Shown: positions 1 to 7,297 of the stretch, one piece after another
Numbering within the stretch: the stretch's first letter is position 1
Layout: the number at the start of each line of letters is the position of its first letter
NCBI RefSeq assembly: GCF_020169335.1
Contig: NZ_JAIEZN010000001.1
Coordinates: forward strand, 575,426-639,425
Direction of reading: 5' to 3'
From: Devosia aquimaris
Lineage (GTDB): Bacteria > Pseudomonadota > Alphaproteobacteria > Rhizobiales > Devosiaceae
Length of the DNA: 64,000 nucleotides
Notes under the pieces: generated by a model
The model's database searches: none
What the model was told of the DNA's origin: nothing
Seen by the model: the letters and a program-made list of their open reading frames with translations, nothing else
Position numbers and translations under genes: made by a program

Positions 1-216
1 ATCGATCGCTTCCTCGGTGTCGTGCGAGGCCAGGACGCCGGCATCAGCCAGTTGCGTGGCAATCGGGCCATGTTCCTCACCCTCGATCACCGAAATGATC
101 GGGCGTTCACCCTTGCCCGGGCCGTTGCCGCCCATCACCAGGGTCCCGGTGCTCAGCCATGCTCCTGCCAAAATCAGGATCAAAAAGGCTACACCGTAGG
201 AATAGAGTGCACGCAT
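1..216 (-). CDS. RND efflux periplasmic adaptor (HlyD/AcrA family), N-terminal part
   Basis: Reading from the ATG at 216 toward the window edge gives 72 residues: a short N-terminal hydrophobic segment (SYGVAFLILILAGAWLS), then a Gly-rich stretch and ERPIISVIEG. This is the usual start of periplasmic adaptor proteins that link an inner-membrane RND pump to an outer-membrane channel. The rest of the protein and presumably the pump gene lie outside the window. It sits 18 bp downstream of a PadR regulator gene on the same strand, so the two are probably co-transcribed and PadR probably controls the pump. The family call rests on the N-terminus and context only; no lipoyl or barrel domain can be seen. 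Confidence 0.62.
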   Translation of the reverse strand, partial: MRALYSYGVAFLILILAGAWLSTGTLVMGGNGPGKGERPIISVIEGEEHGPIATQLADAGVLASHDTEEAID

Positions 217-234
217 AAAATATCGTCCCTTAGA

Positions 235-783
235 TTACTCGGCCGCGTCTTTCTTTGGCTCGGCACGCCCCAACTTGATCAAATCGTCCATATGGGTGCG
301 GAAATACTCTTCTGCAACGTCCATGATGGCACGCCCGTAATTTAACACCCATGCGTCGGACGCATTCATGCCAGTCGTTTTCTGCGCATCCTCGAGGATG
401 CGCTTTCGCTCCTGGCGGGCTTTGAGAAATTCGTCTGCCCGTGCTGCCACCAGTTCCTGCGGCAGGAGGTGCGCGAAGCGCGCAAACAGCAGGAACGGGC
501 TGCGGAACATTTCCTCGCCCAGAGGCGCCGAAAGCTCCTGCACAAAGGCGTCGCGGCCCGCTGCGGTGATCGAATAGACCTTCTTGGTCGGCTTGCCGTC
601 CTGTTGCTCCAGCCGGCTGGACACCAGGCCTTCGCTCTCCAGACGCGCCAGAGCCGGATAGATGGAGCCGAAGCTGGCTTCCACGAAGTAGGAACACTCC
701 CCTTCCACGGACAGCCGTCGGATCTCATAACCCGTCGCATCACCGTCATGGAGAATTGAAAGGCACAAGGTTCTGACGTTCAT
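235..783 (-). CDS. PadR family transcriptional regulator
   Basis: 182 residues. The N-terminal ~80 residues form the PadR winged helix, with the family hallmarks GYEIRRL, SFGSIYPALARLESEGLV and KKVYSITAAGRDAF. The remainder is the helical dimerisation region (Vir_act_alpha_C type). PadR proteins are usually ligand-relieved repressors of neighbouring efflux or detoxification genes. The adaptor gene follows 18 bp downstream, which fits that role. A palindrome lies just upstream of the start (see 802-825), suggesting autoregulation of the whole operon. The effector is unknown. Confidence 0.9.
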   Translation of the reverse strand: MNVRTLCLSILHDGDATGYEIRRLSVEGECSYFVEASFGSIYPALARLESEGLVSSRLEQQDGKPTKKVYSITAAGRDAFVQELSAPLGEEMFRSPFLLFARFAHLLPQELVAARADEFLKARQERKRILEDAQKTTGMNASDAWVLNYGRAIMDVAEEYFRTHMDDLIKLGRAEPKKDAAE

Positions 784-801
784 GGACGCTCCCGGGCAGG
801 C

Positions 802-825
802 TATGTCGGACCGATATATGTCGGT
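802..825 (-). promoter_or_regulatory. Palindromic operator candidate upstream of the PadR gene
   Basis: ACCGATATATGTCGGT at 810-825 is a 16-bp near-palindrome (14 of 16 positions symmetric, ACCGA/TCGGT arms). A direct repeat TATGTCGG occurs at 802 and 817, 15 bp apart. It starts 19 bp upstream of the PadR start codon, where an autorepressor would bind. Assignment to PadR is an inference from position. Confidence 0.5.
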
Positions 826-911
826 TCTCTATATGCTGTCCCTGAATCGTGCAAGTTCTACCCGGCCGCTGATCGCGCAGATCAGTTAAGAGCGTGTTGC
901 ATGGCCGGTGT

Positions 912-1742
912 TTAGCCGAGCAGTTCGGCCATTTCGGCAGCAGCCCGCTGGGCCAGCGCAAGATTGCTGGCGGCCACGAAATAGGGGTTGAGGAACGCCA
1001 GGTCCCCCTTGCCATAGCGCATGGACAGGCCATCCAGCGTCACCACGGCCCCACCGGCGGCTTCTAGCACGGCCTGTCCGGCCGCCGTGTCCCATTCGCA
1101 GGTTGGGGTGAAGCGCGGGTAAAGCTGGGCATCGCCGCGCGCCAGCAGGCAGAATTTGAGCGACGAGCCAACCGAGACGTCGGAATCCACCTCAAGCGTC
1201 TCGCACAGCCTGGCCAGCGCGGCATGGCCATGCGAGCGGCTGGCGACAATGCGCAGCGGTAGCGTGCTGGCCACCGAGATGGGGTGATGTCCGACCAGCT
1301 GCCCGGACAGGCTGTTGCCGCTGTAGGCGCCGGACGCGTCGCCGACAAAAGTCTCGCCTGTCACCGGCGCCAGCACGACGCCCATCACCGGAACGCCATC
1401 TTCGACCAGGGCGATATTGACGGTGAACTCGCCGTTGCGCTTGATGAATTCCTTGGTGCCATCGAGCGGATCGACGACGAAATAGCGGCGCCCCAGATTG
1501 GGCACGATGCCGGCGGCAACGCTTTCCTCGCCGAGCACGGGAATGCCGGTGGGGCGCAGATGTTCGAGGATCACCGCTTCGGCAGCTGCGTCGGCGTCGG
1601 TCACCGGCGAGCCATCAGACTTCGACACGGCCGAGATCGGCCGCGAATAGACGTCGAGGATCACCTGCGCCGCCGCGATCGCGGCCTTTACGGCCAGGTC
1701 GGTCAGTGCGGTATCGGTCGGCGCCTGCAGGGCCATGTTCAT
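912..1742 (-). CDS. cysQ: 3'(2'),5'-bisphosphate nucleotidase (inositol monophosphatase superfamily)
   Basis: 276 residues from the ATG at 1742; an in-frame ATG six bases further in is the alternative. The lithium-sensitive phosphatase signatures are present: SDGSPVTDAD near residue 42, GEES near 72, the metal-binding DPLDGTKEF near 92, and CEWDTAAGQAVLEAAGG near 215. CysQ removes the 3' phosphate from PAP/PAPS made during sulfate assimilation, in the cytoplasm or at the inner membrane. The start lies 1 bp from the nadC stop codon, so it is the last gene of an AGE epimerase-nadC-cysQ transcription unit. A sulfate importer is encoded 10 kb away. Confidence 0.88.
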   Translation of the reverse strand: MNMALQAPTDTALTDLAVKAAIAAAQVILDVYSRPISAVSKSDGSPVTDADAAAEAVILEHLRPTGIPVLGEESVAAGIVPNLGRRYFVVDPLDGTKEFIKRNGEFTVNIALVEDGVPVMGVVLAPVTGETFVGDASGAYSGNSLSGQLVGHHPISVASTLPLRIVASRSHGHAALARLCETLEVDSDVSVGSSLKFCLLARGDAQLYPRFTPTCEWDTAAGQAVLEAAGGAVVTLDGLSMRYGKGDLAFLNPYFVAASNLALAQRAAAEMAELLG

Positions 1743-1743
1743 C

Positions 1744-2616
1744 TCAGGCCCCGATCTCGACATCCAGACCAAGGTCCAGCGGCTGGGCGGCCATGGTGAT
1801 CTGGCTGGTGGAAATGTAGTCCACGCCCGTCTCGGCAATGGAACGGACACGGTCGAGCTTGACCCCGCCCGATGCCTCGAGCCGCGCGCGCCCGGCATTG
1901 ATCGCCACGGCCTGGCGCAGCATGTCATTGTCCATGTTGTCGAGCATGATCACCCGCGCCCCGGCGGCCAGGGCTTCTTCCAGCTCCGCCAGCGTGGTCA
2001 CTTCGATCTCGATGGCCACCAGATGACCGGCATAGGCCGCGGCGGCCTTGTAAGCGGCGGTGACGCTGCCGGCCACGGCGATATGGTTGTCCTTGATCAG
2101 GATGGCATCATCGAGAGCATAGCGATGGTTGGCGCCGCCACCGCAGCGCACGGCATATTTCTGGAAGGCGCGAAGGCCCGGCGTGGTCTTGCGCGTGTCG
2201 CAGATCTGCGCGGATGTCCCGGCCACGGCATCGGCATAGGTCCGCGTCAGCGTGGCAATGCCGCTCATGTGGTTGAGGAAATTGAGCGCCACGCGCTCTG
2301 CCGACATCACCAGCCGCGCCGGGCCGCGCACGGTCGCCACCACAGCACCGGCAGCGACACGCTCGCCATCGGCCACCAGTGGCGTGAAGACGACGCCGTC
2401 GCCGACCAGGCGAAAGGCGGCGGCAGCCAGGTGGAGCCCGGCAATGACGCCCGGCTCACGCGCCGAAAGATTGGCCCTGGCAATTGCCGTGGGGCTCAGT
2501 GTCGCCTGGCTGGTCAGGTCGCCGGCCAGGCCCAGATCTTCCTCCAATGCCGCCGCGACAGCGCGGTCGACCAGCAGGCGCGGCAATTGGGCAGGCAGGC
2601 GATCAACTGGCGGCAT
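1744..2616 (-). CDS. nadC: Nicotinate-nucleotide diphosphorylase (carboxylating), quinolinate phosphoribosyltransferase
   Basis: 290 residues, the normal length for NadC. It converts quinolinate and PRPP to nicotinate mononucleotide, CO2 and pyrophosphate in de novo NAD synthesis. Visible signatures are EEDLGLAGDLTS near the N-terminus, the active-site RKTTPGLR, KYAVRCGGGANHR, DAILIKDNH, and the C-terminal EASGGV and GVDYISTS strands of the barrel. It is followed 1 bp later by cysQ. No nadA or nadB is in the window, so it is not part of the common nadABC cluster here. Confidence 0.95.
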   Translation of the reverse strand: MPPVDRLPAQLPRLLVDRAVAAALEEDLGLAGDLTSQATLSPTAIARANLSAREPGVIAGLHLAAAAFRLVGDGVVFTPLVADGERVAAGAVVATVRGPARLVMSAERVALNFLNHMSGIATLTRTYADAVAGTSAQICDTRKTTPGLRAFQKYAVRCGGGANHRYALDDAILIKDNHIAVAGSVTAAYKAAAAYAGHLVAIEIEVTTLAELEEALAAGARVIMLDNMDNDMLRQAVAINAGRARLEASGGVKLDRVRSIAETGVDYISTSQITMAAQPLDLGLDVEIGA

Positions 2617-2634
2617 GGCTCGGCTCTCTCACTT

Positions 2635-2665
2635 CGAGCGGTGATGTACGCGTCACCACCGCTCG
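2635..2665. other. Intergenic hairpin between AGE epimerase and nadC
   Basis: CGAGCGGTG at 2635-2643 pairs perfectly with CACCGCTCG at 2657-2665 (9-bp stem, 13-nt loop). It begins 19 bp after the epimerase stop codon and 19 bp before the nadC start. There is no T-run, so it may be an mRNA processing or stability element rather than a true terminator. Confidence 0.4.
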
Positions 2666-2684
2666 ATGCAACCGGCTCGGCGGC

Positions 2685-3956
2685 TCAGTGGTGCTGCTTG
2701 ACCGTGTGGTCGGCCTCGATGATCGCCGCCGTCAGGCTCCCGGTCGCGGGGTAGAGCGGGATCAGGCAGGCCTGCAGCGCATGGTAGATGTCGGGCTTGC
2801 CCACGAACAGGCGCGACGTGGGGGTCAGATCTTCCTTGAGCTCGCTCAGCCAGCCGCCGCGCGCATGGTCGATGACGTGGTTCTCGGCAAAATCCCACAG
2901 CGTGCGGTACCAGCTCTGGAAATAGTCGTCCCGATCATAGGCCGACAGGAACGCCGCCGCGCCGATGGCCTCGCTGACCGGCCACCACAGCTTCTCGCGC
3001 ATCATGGGCTTGTTGTTCCAGTCCAGCGTGTAGAAGAACCCGCCATGCACATGATCCCAGCCCAGCTCGATCGACTGGCGGAACAGATTGCGCGCCGCAT
3101 CGGTCATCCAGCTCAGGCGCTTGTCGCCCAGGATCCACAGCTGCATTAGCAGGCGCGACCACTCCAGCCAGTGGCCGGGCGTGGTGCCGGAGGGGCGGAA
3201 CATCTCATTGCCGACATAGTGCTTGTCGACCGACCATTTGGAGTCGAAATGCTCGGCGACGCGGTGCCCCAGCGGCACGGCATTGCGGGCGATGATGCGG
3301 TCGGCAATGCGCTCGGCCTTGCTGAGATAGTCCTTGTTGCCGGTGGCCTCATAGGCGGCCATCAGCGCTTCGGTCATATGCATATTGGCGTTCTGCCCGC
3401 GATAGGGCAGCAGCACCGACCAGTCCTGGTTGTATTCGTCGCGCATGGCGCCGTCGTCTTCGTCCCAGAAGCGCGCGTTGATCACGGCGGTGACGTCGGC
3501 GATCATCTGGTCGGCCAGCGGATGGCCCACCAGCTTGGCGCTCGAGGCGGCCAGAAGGACGAAGGCATGGCCATAGGCCTGCTTGGACCCATCGACGATG
3601 CCGGTGTCATTGGCGCCCCAGGCATAGCCGCCGTTCACTGCGTCGCGGTGACGCTCCCAGATATAGCGCATGCCATGGTCGAGCAGTTCGCCCGAACCCG
3701 GGCGGCCGATCAGGCTGCCGATGGCCGCACAATGCACCATGCGGGTGGTGACGTGGATCTGCCGCATCGGATCGGCGCCGCCCAGGGGCTTGCCGTCGTC
3801 ATCGAGCTCGAAAAAGCCCCCCTTGGGGTTGAGCGATGGGCCCTCGAAGAAGTCGTAAAGCCTGTTGGCCTGCGCCATCAGATACTGCCGGTGGAACGGC
3901 CGGTTTGACCATGGGCTGGAGTTGGTCTTGGGCAGGGTGGCGGGGGCGTCAGTCAT
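2685..3956 (-). CDS. AGE family epimerase/isomerase (probable aldose-ketose isomerase, YihS/mannose isomerase-like)
   Basis: 423 residues, the expected length for the N-acylglucosamine 2-epimerase superfamily with its (alpha/alpha)6 barrel. Typical motifs include HVTTRMVHC, GYAWG, KQAYGHAFVLLAAS, NANMHMTEALM, GTTPGHWLEWSRL, EKLWWPVSEA and the C-terminal KPDIYHALQACLIP; the His residues in these supply the acid/base machinery. These favour the YihS/D-mannose isomerase branch over the animal renin-binding epimerase branch. No sulfoquinovose genes are adjacent, so mannose/fructose-type interconversion is the likelier role, by inference. Start ATG is preceded by AGGAG at good spacing, and a consensus-like promoter lies about 50 bp upstream. 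Confidence 0.8.
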   Translation of the reverse strand: MTDAPATLPKTNSSPWSNRPFHRQYLMAQANRLYDFFEGPSLNPKGGFFELDDDGKPLGGADPMRQIHVTTRMVHCAAIGSLIGRPGSGELLDHGMRYIWERHRDAVNGGYAWGANDTGIVDGSKQAYGHAFVLLAASSAKLVGHPLADQMIADVTAVINARFWDEDDGAMRDEYNQDWSVLLPYRGQNANMHMTEALMAAYEATGNKDYLSKAERIADRIIARNAVPLGHRVAEHFDSKWSVDKHYVGNEMFRPSGTTPGHWLEWSRLLMQLWILGDKRLSWMTDAARNLFRQSIELGWDHVHGGFFYTLDWNNKPMMREKLWWPVSEAIGAAAFLSAYDRDDYFQSWYRTLWDFAENHVIDHARGGWLSELKEDLTPTSRLFVGKPDIYHALQACLIPLYPATGSLTAAIIEADHTVKQHH

Positions 3957-4004
3957 GGTGGCTCCTGGCCGACGATCTCAGGGCGTCGGCAACACATGCC
4001 ATGA

Positions 4005-4033
4005 GCTATAGCGAGACAATAAGAACGTTGCAA
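4005..4033 (-). promoter_or_regulatory. Sigma-70-type promoter candidate for the AGE epimerase operon
   Basis: On the minus strand TTGCAA (4028-4033) and TATAGC (4005-4010) are separated by exactly 17 bp. The predicted start of transcription is near 3997, about 40 nt before the epimerase ATG at 3956. No other gene on this strand could use it. Confidence 0.5.
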
Positions 4034-4082
4034 TTCGCCCCATTGCCGCATTTGACGGGTTTTCTGGCCCGGCGGTGCCGCG

Positions 4083-5030
4083 TCAGCTGCGCGCGTACCA
4101 GGACTCGACGCGACCGACCTCGTCAGCGGACCCCAGGATCACCGGCACGCGCTGGTGAATGTCGCTTGGCATCACATCCAGCACGCTCTGCTGGCCGGTG
4201 GTCGAGCTGCCGCCGGCAGCCTGGACCAGCAGCGCCATGGGATTGCCCTCGTAGAGCAGCCGCAGCCGTCCGCCCTTGGCCGCTGTCTCGCTGTCGAGCG
4301 GATACATGAAGATGCCGCCCCGCATCAGGATGCGGTGCACATCGGCCACCATCGAGCCGATCCAGCGCATATTGTAGCGCTTGCCGGCCGGCCCGGTTTC
4401 CCCGGCGACATTCTCGGCGACATAGCCCCGCGTTGCCGCGTCCCACAGCCGCTCGCGCGCTGTGTTGATGGCATATTCGGCCGAGGCCTTGGGCACGCTC
4501 AGACGCTCGGTTGTCAGAACGAACACGCCGCTGTCATCGAGCGTGAATGCCGCGGCGCTCTGCCCGAAGGTCAGCACCAGGCTCGTGGCCGGGCCATAGG
4601 CGGCATAGCCTGCGCCCAGCTGCGCACGGCCGGGCTGCAACGGGCCCTTTTCCGCGTCCAGAATGGAGAAAATCGTGCCGACGGTGACGTTTACGTCCAG
4701 GTTTGAGGACCCGTCCAGAGGGTCAGTGGCCACCAGATAGCGACCCTGATTCTGCATCTGAACCGCTTCATCCAGCTCTTCCGAAATCAGAATCGATATC
4801 TCGGGATTCTGGCCTATGTGATTCAAAACAATATCGTTTGAGATCACGTCGAGCGCCTTCTGCGCCTCGCCCTGCACATTGGTGTGCCCGGCCAGACCCG
4901 TCTCGCCGGTGATGGCGGCATGGCGCAGCACGCCGGCGATTTCGGCGCAGGCCGCGGCCATGGTTGTCATCACCGAAGCCAGTTCGGCATCGACAGTCTG
5001 GGCAGCAAGCCAGTCGGAAAGCGTGGTCAT
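4083..5030 (-). CDS. fbp: Class 1 fructose-1,6-bisphosphatase
   Basis: 315 residues from the ATG at 5030; an upstream in-frame extension to 5090 is less likely because families start near MTTLSDWL. It hydrolyses fructose-1,6-bisphosphate to fructose-6-phosphate in gluconeogenesis. The metal-binding ISEELDE and DPLDGSSNLDVN motifs and the C-terminal GGIFMYPLD and GRLRLLYEGNPMALLVQAAGG segments are intact. It is oriented with its neighbours but separated by about 100 bp on each side, so it may be transcribed alone. Gluconeogenic capacity fits an organism that takes up peptides and proline. Confidence 0.95.
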   Translation of the reverse strand: MTTLSDWLAAQTVDAELASVMTTMAAACAEIAGVLRHAAITGETGLAGHTNVQGEAQKALDVISNDIVLNHIGQNPEISILISEELDEAVQMQNQGRYLVATDPLDGSSNLDVNVTVGTIFSILDAEKGPLQPGRAQLGAGYAAYGPATSLVLTFGQSAAAFTLDDSGVFVLTTERLSVPKASAEYAINTARERLWDAATRGYVAENVAGETGPAGKRYNMRWIGSMVADVHRILMRGGIFMYPLDSETAAKGGRLRLLYEGNPMALLVQAAGGSSTTGQQSVLDVMPSDIHQRVPVILGSADEVGRVESWYARS

Positions 5031-5129
5031 CGGCGGCTCTGGGATAAAGGTATGGGACGGGTCCACTCTCTCCATACTGAGCCTGCGCACAATCAGACTT
5101 TGGCATGGGGCAGGGCGTGTCTGCCCGAT

Positions 5130-7196
5130 CTATTTCCACATGCCGCGCATGGCGGCGCCGATATCCATGCGCACCGGGGCCGGCGAGAGCCCCTCGATAT
5201 GAGCCGGCGTCACGGGGGGCCACAGCACGTCCTCGAACAGGCCCACCATGGCGCGGGGAATGAAGCGGCTGCGCTGGGCGTAGAGATGCCGGTCGCCATG
5301 CTTGGCCTGCTGCGTCACGAAGAAGCGCTGCGGCACGATCAGGTGCAATTCGTCGCGCGCCCGGGTCATGGCCACATAGAGCAGCCGCCGCTCTTCCTCC
5401 AGCTCGGCCGTGCTGCCCGTGCCCAGGTCCGACGGCATGCAACCATCCACCACATTGAGCACGTGAACGGCCTTCCACTCCTGCCCCTTGGCCGAATGGA
5501 TGGTGGAGAGGATCAGATAGTCCTCGTCCAGCATGGGCACGCCGGACTGGTCGCTGGTGGCATCGGGCGGATCGAGCGTCAGCTCTGTCAGGAAGCGCTC
5601 GCGGCTGGCATAGCCGCCGGCGATTTGCTCGAGCTGGACAATGTCCTGCACCCGCACCATGGCGTCGTCATAGGCCTGTTCCATCAGCGGCTCATACCAG
5701 AGCCGCGCATAGCCCAGCTCCACCGGCCAGCCGGCGTCGCGCCGCGCCAGCCGCGCCATCAGGTCCACCAGCCCGCTCCAGCCCTCGCCCGCACGGGGCG
5801 GCACGGGGATTTCGCCCAGCGCCCAGATCGGATCAGGCCCCGTCGCCATGGCGTCCAGCACCTTGCCGGCCGTGCCGGGCCCGACGCCGGGGAGCAGTTG
5901 CAACACGCGAAAGCCGGCCACGCGGTCGCGCGGGTTCTCGGCCCAGCGCAGAATGGCCAACAGGTCCTTGATATGGGCGGCATCGAGGAACTTGAGGCCG
6001 CCAAACTTGACGAAGGGAATGTTGCGCCGCGTCAGCTCGATTTCGAGCGGGCCCGAATGGCTCGACGTCCGGAACAGCACCGCCTGGTTCTTGAGCGTCA
6101 TGCCGCCCTCGCGGGCCTCGAGTACCTTTTCAACGACATAGCGCGCCTGGTCGGCCTCGTCGCGCACCGTCACCAGCAGCGGCTTGGCGTCCGATTGCCG
6201 CTCGGTCCACAGGTTCTTGGTGAAGCGCTCGCTGGCCAGCTCGATCACGCCATTGGCGGCGGCAAGAATGGGTTGGGTGGAGCGATAATTGCGGTCCAGC
6301 GTCACGATCGCGGCCGGCGGCGTGAACGCGGCGGGAAAGTCGAGGATGTTGCGCACGGTAGCGGCACGGAAGGAGTAGATCGACTGCGCATCGTCGCCCA
6401 CCACGGTCAGCCCATGGCCCTCGGGTTTGAGCGCCAGCAGCACCGAGGACTGCAGCCGGTTGGTGTCCTGATATTCATCCACCAGCACATGGTCAAAGCG
6501 CGCCGACACGGCTGCCGCGATGGCCGGTTCGGCCATCATGCCGGCCCAATAGGCTAAGAGGTCATCGTAATCGAGCACGTTCTGCGCCTGCTTGGCGCCG
6601 ACATAGGCCCCAAAGAGCGTCCGCAGCTCCTTGTCCCACATGGCGCACCAGGGGAAATGGCTCTTGAGCACATCGCTCAGCTCATCCTGCGCATTGACCA
6701 CGCGCGAATAGATGGCCAGGCACGTGCCCTTGGTCGGAAAGCGGCTCTTGGCTTCCGAGAAACCCAGTTCGTGCCGCACCAGATTCATCAGATCGGCGGA
6801 GTCTTCGCGGTCATGGATGGTGAAGCTGGGGTCCAGCCCGATCTGCGGCGCGTGCTCGCGCAGCAGCCTTGCGCCGATGCCGTGGAAGGTTCCGGCCCAG
6901 GCCAGCGCATCGGTCACTGCGCCCGCACTGGTGCCCAGCACCTGTGCGACGATGCGCTCGACCCGGCGGCCCATCTCGCTGGCCGCCCGGCGCGAGAAGG
7001 TCATCAGCAGGATGCGCCGGGGGTCGGCGCCATTGACGATGAGATGGGCGACGCGATGGGCCAGCGTATTGGTCTTGCCTGAGCCGGCCCCGGCGATCAC
7101 CAGCAGGGGGCCGGGCGCCTGCGCGCCCACGCCATGTTCCACCGCTGCCCGCTGGGCGGGGTTGAGCGCATCAAGATAGCTGGAACTGGCAAGCAC
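5130..7196 (-). CDS. UvrD/Rep-type ATP-dependent DNA helicase (superfamily 1)
   Basis: 688 residues, starting at a GTG (7196). Walker A GAGSGKT is near residue 38, motif II DEYQDTN near 235, motif III GDDAQSIYSFR near 265, motif IV YRSTQPI, motif V STIHSAKGQEW near 560 and motif VI YVAMTRARDELHL near 605. The protein is somewhat shorter than UvrD/PcrA and lacks the long acidic C-terminal tail, so it is a UvrD-like paralogue rather than certain UvrD. It should unwind DNA 3' to 5' during repair or recombination restart. A 100-bp gap separates it from fbp. Confidence 0.9.
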   Translation of the reverse strand: MLASSSYLDALNPAQRAAVEHGVGAQAPGPLLVIAGAGSGKTNTLAHRVAHLIVNGADPRRILLMTFSRRAASEMGRRVERIVAQVLGTSAGAVTDALAWAGTFHGIGARLLREHAPQIGLDPSFTIHDREDSADLMNLVRHELGFSEAKSRFPTKGTCLAIYSRVVNAQDELSDVLKSHFPWCAMWDKELRTLFGAYVGAKQAQNVLDYDDLLAYWAGMMAEPAIAAAVSARFDHVLVDEYQDTNRLQSSVLLALKPEGHGLTVVGDDAQSIYSFRAATVRNILDFPAAFTPPAAIVTLDRNYRSTQPILAAANGVIELASERFTKNLWTERQSDAKPLLVTVRDEADQARYVVEKVLEAREGGMTLKNQAVLFRTSSHSGPLEIELTRRNIPFVKFGGLKFLDAAHIKDLLAILRWAENPRDRVAGFRVLQLLPGVGPGTAGKVLDAMATGPDPIWALGEIPVPPRAGEGWSGLVDLMARLARRDAGWPVELGYARLWYEPLMEQAYDDAMVRVQDIVQLEQIAGGYASRERFLTELTLDPPDATSDQSGVPMLDEDYLILSTIHSAKGQEWKAVHVLNVVDGCMPSDLGTGSTAELEEERRLLYVAMTRARDELHLIVPQRFFVTQQAKHGDRHLYAQRSRFIPRAMVGLFEDVLWPPVTPAHIEGLSPAPVRMDIGAAMRGMWK

Positions 7197-7275
7197 GAAT
7201 CAGGGTCTCCCGGACAGGTGTCCAAGGGAGCACGTTTCCTGTTTTGTTCGCAACGCCTCACGCGTCGCGCCGGCG

Positions 7276-7297
7276 GCAGGGGTAGTCCTACCCCTGC
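7276..7297 (-). terminator. Hairpin spanning the stop codon of the glutamate dehydrogenase gene
   Basis: GCAGGGGTAG (7276-7285) and CTACCCCTGC (7288-7297) form a 10-bp perfect stem with a 2-nt loop; the TAG stop codon at 7288-7290 is inside the stem. There is no T-run, so termination is uncertain. Confidence 0.35.

Noticed and set aside
4884..6557. 557-codon plus-strand frame opposite the fructose bisphosphatase and helicase genes
   Set aside because: It runs across two real minus-strand genes and the gap between them and shows no protein family features.
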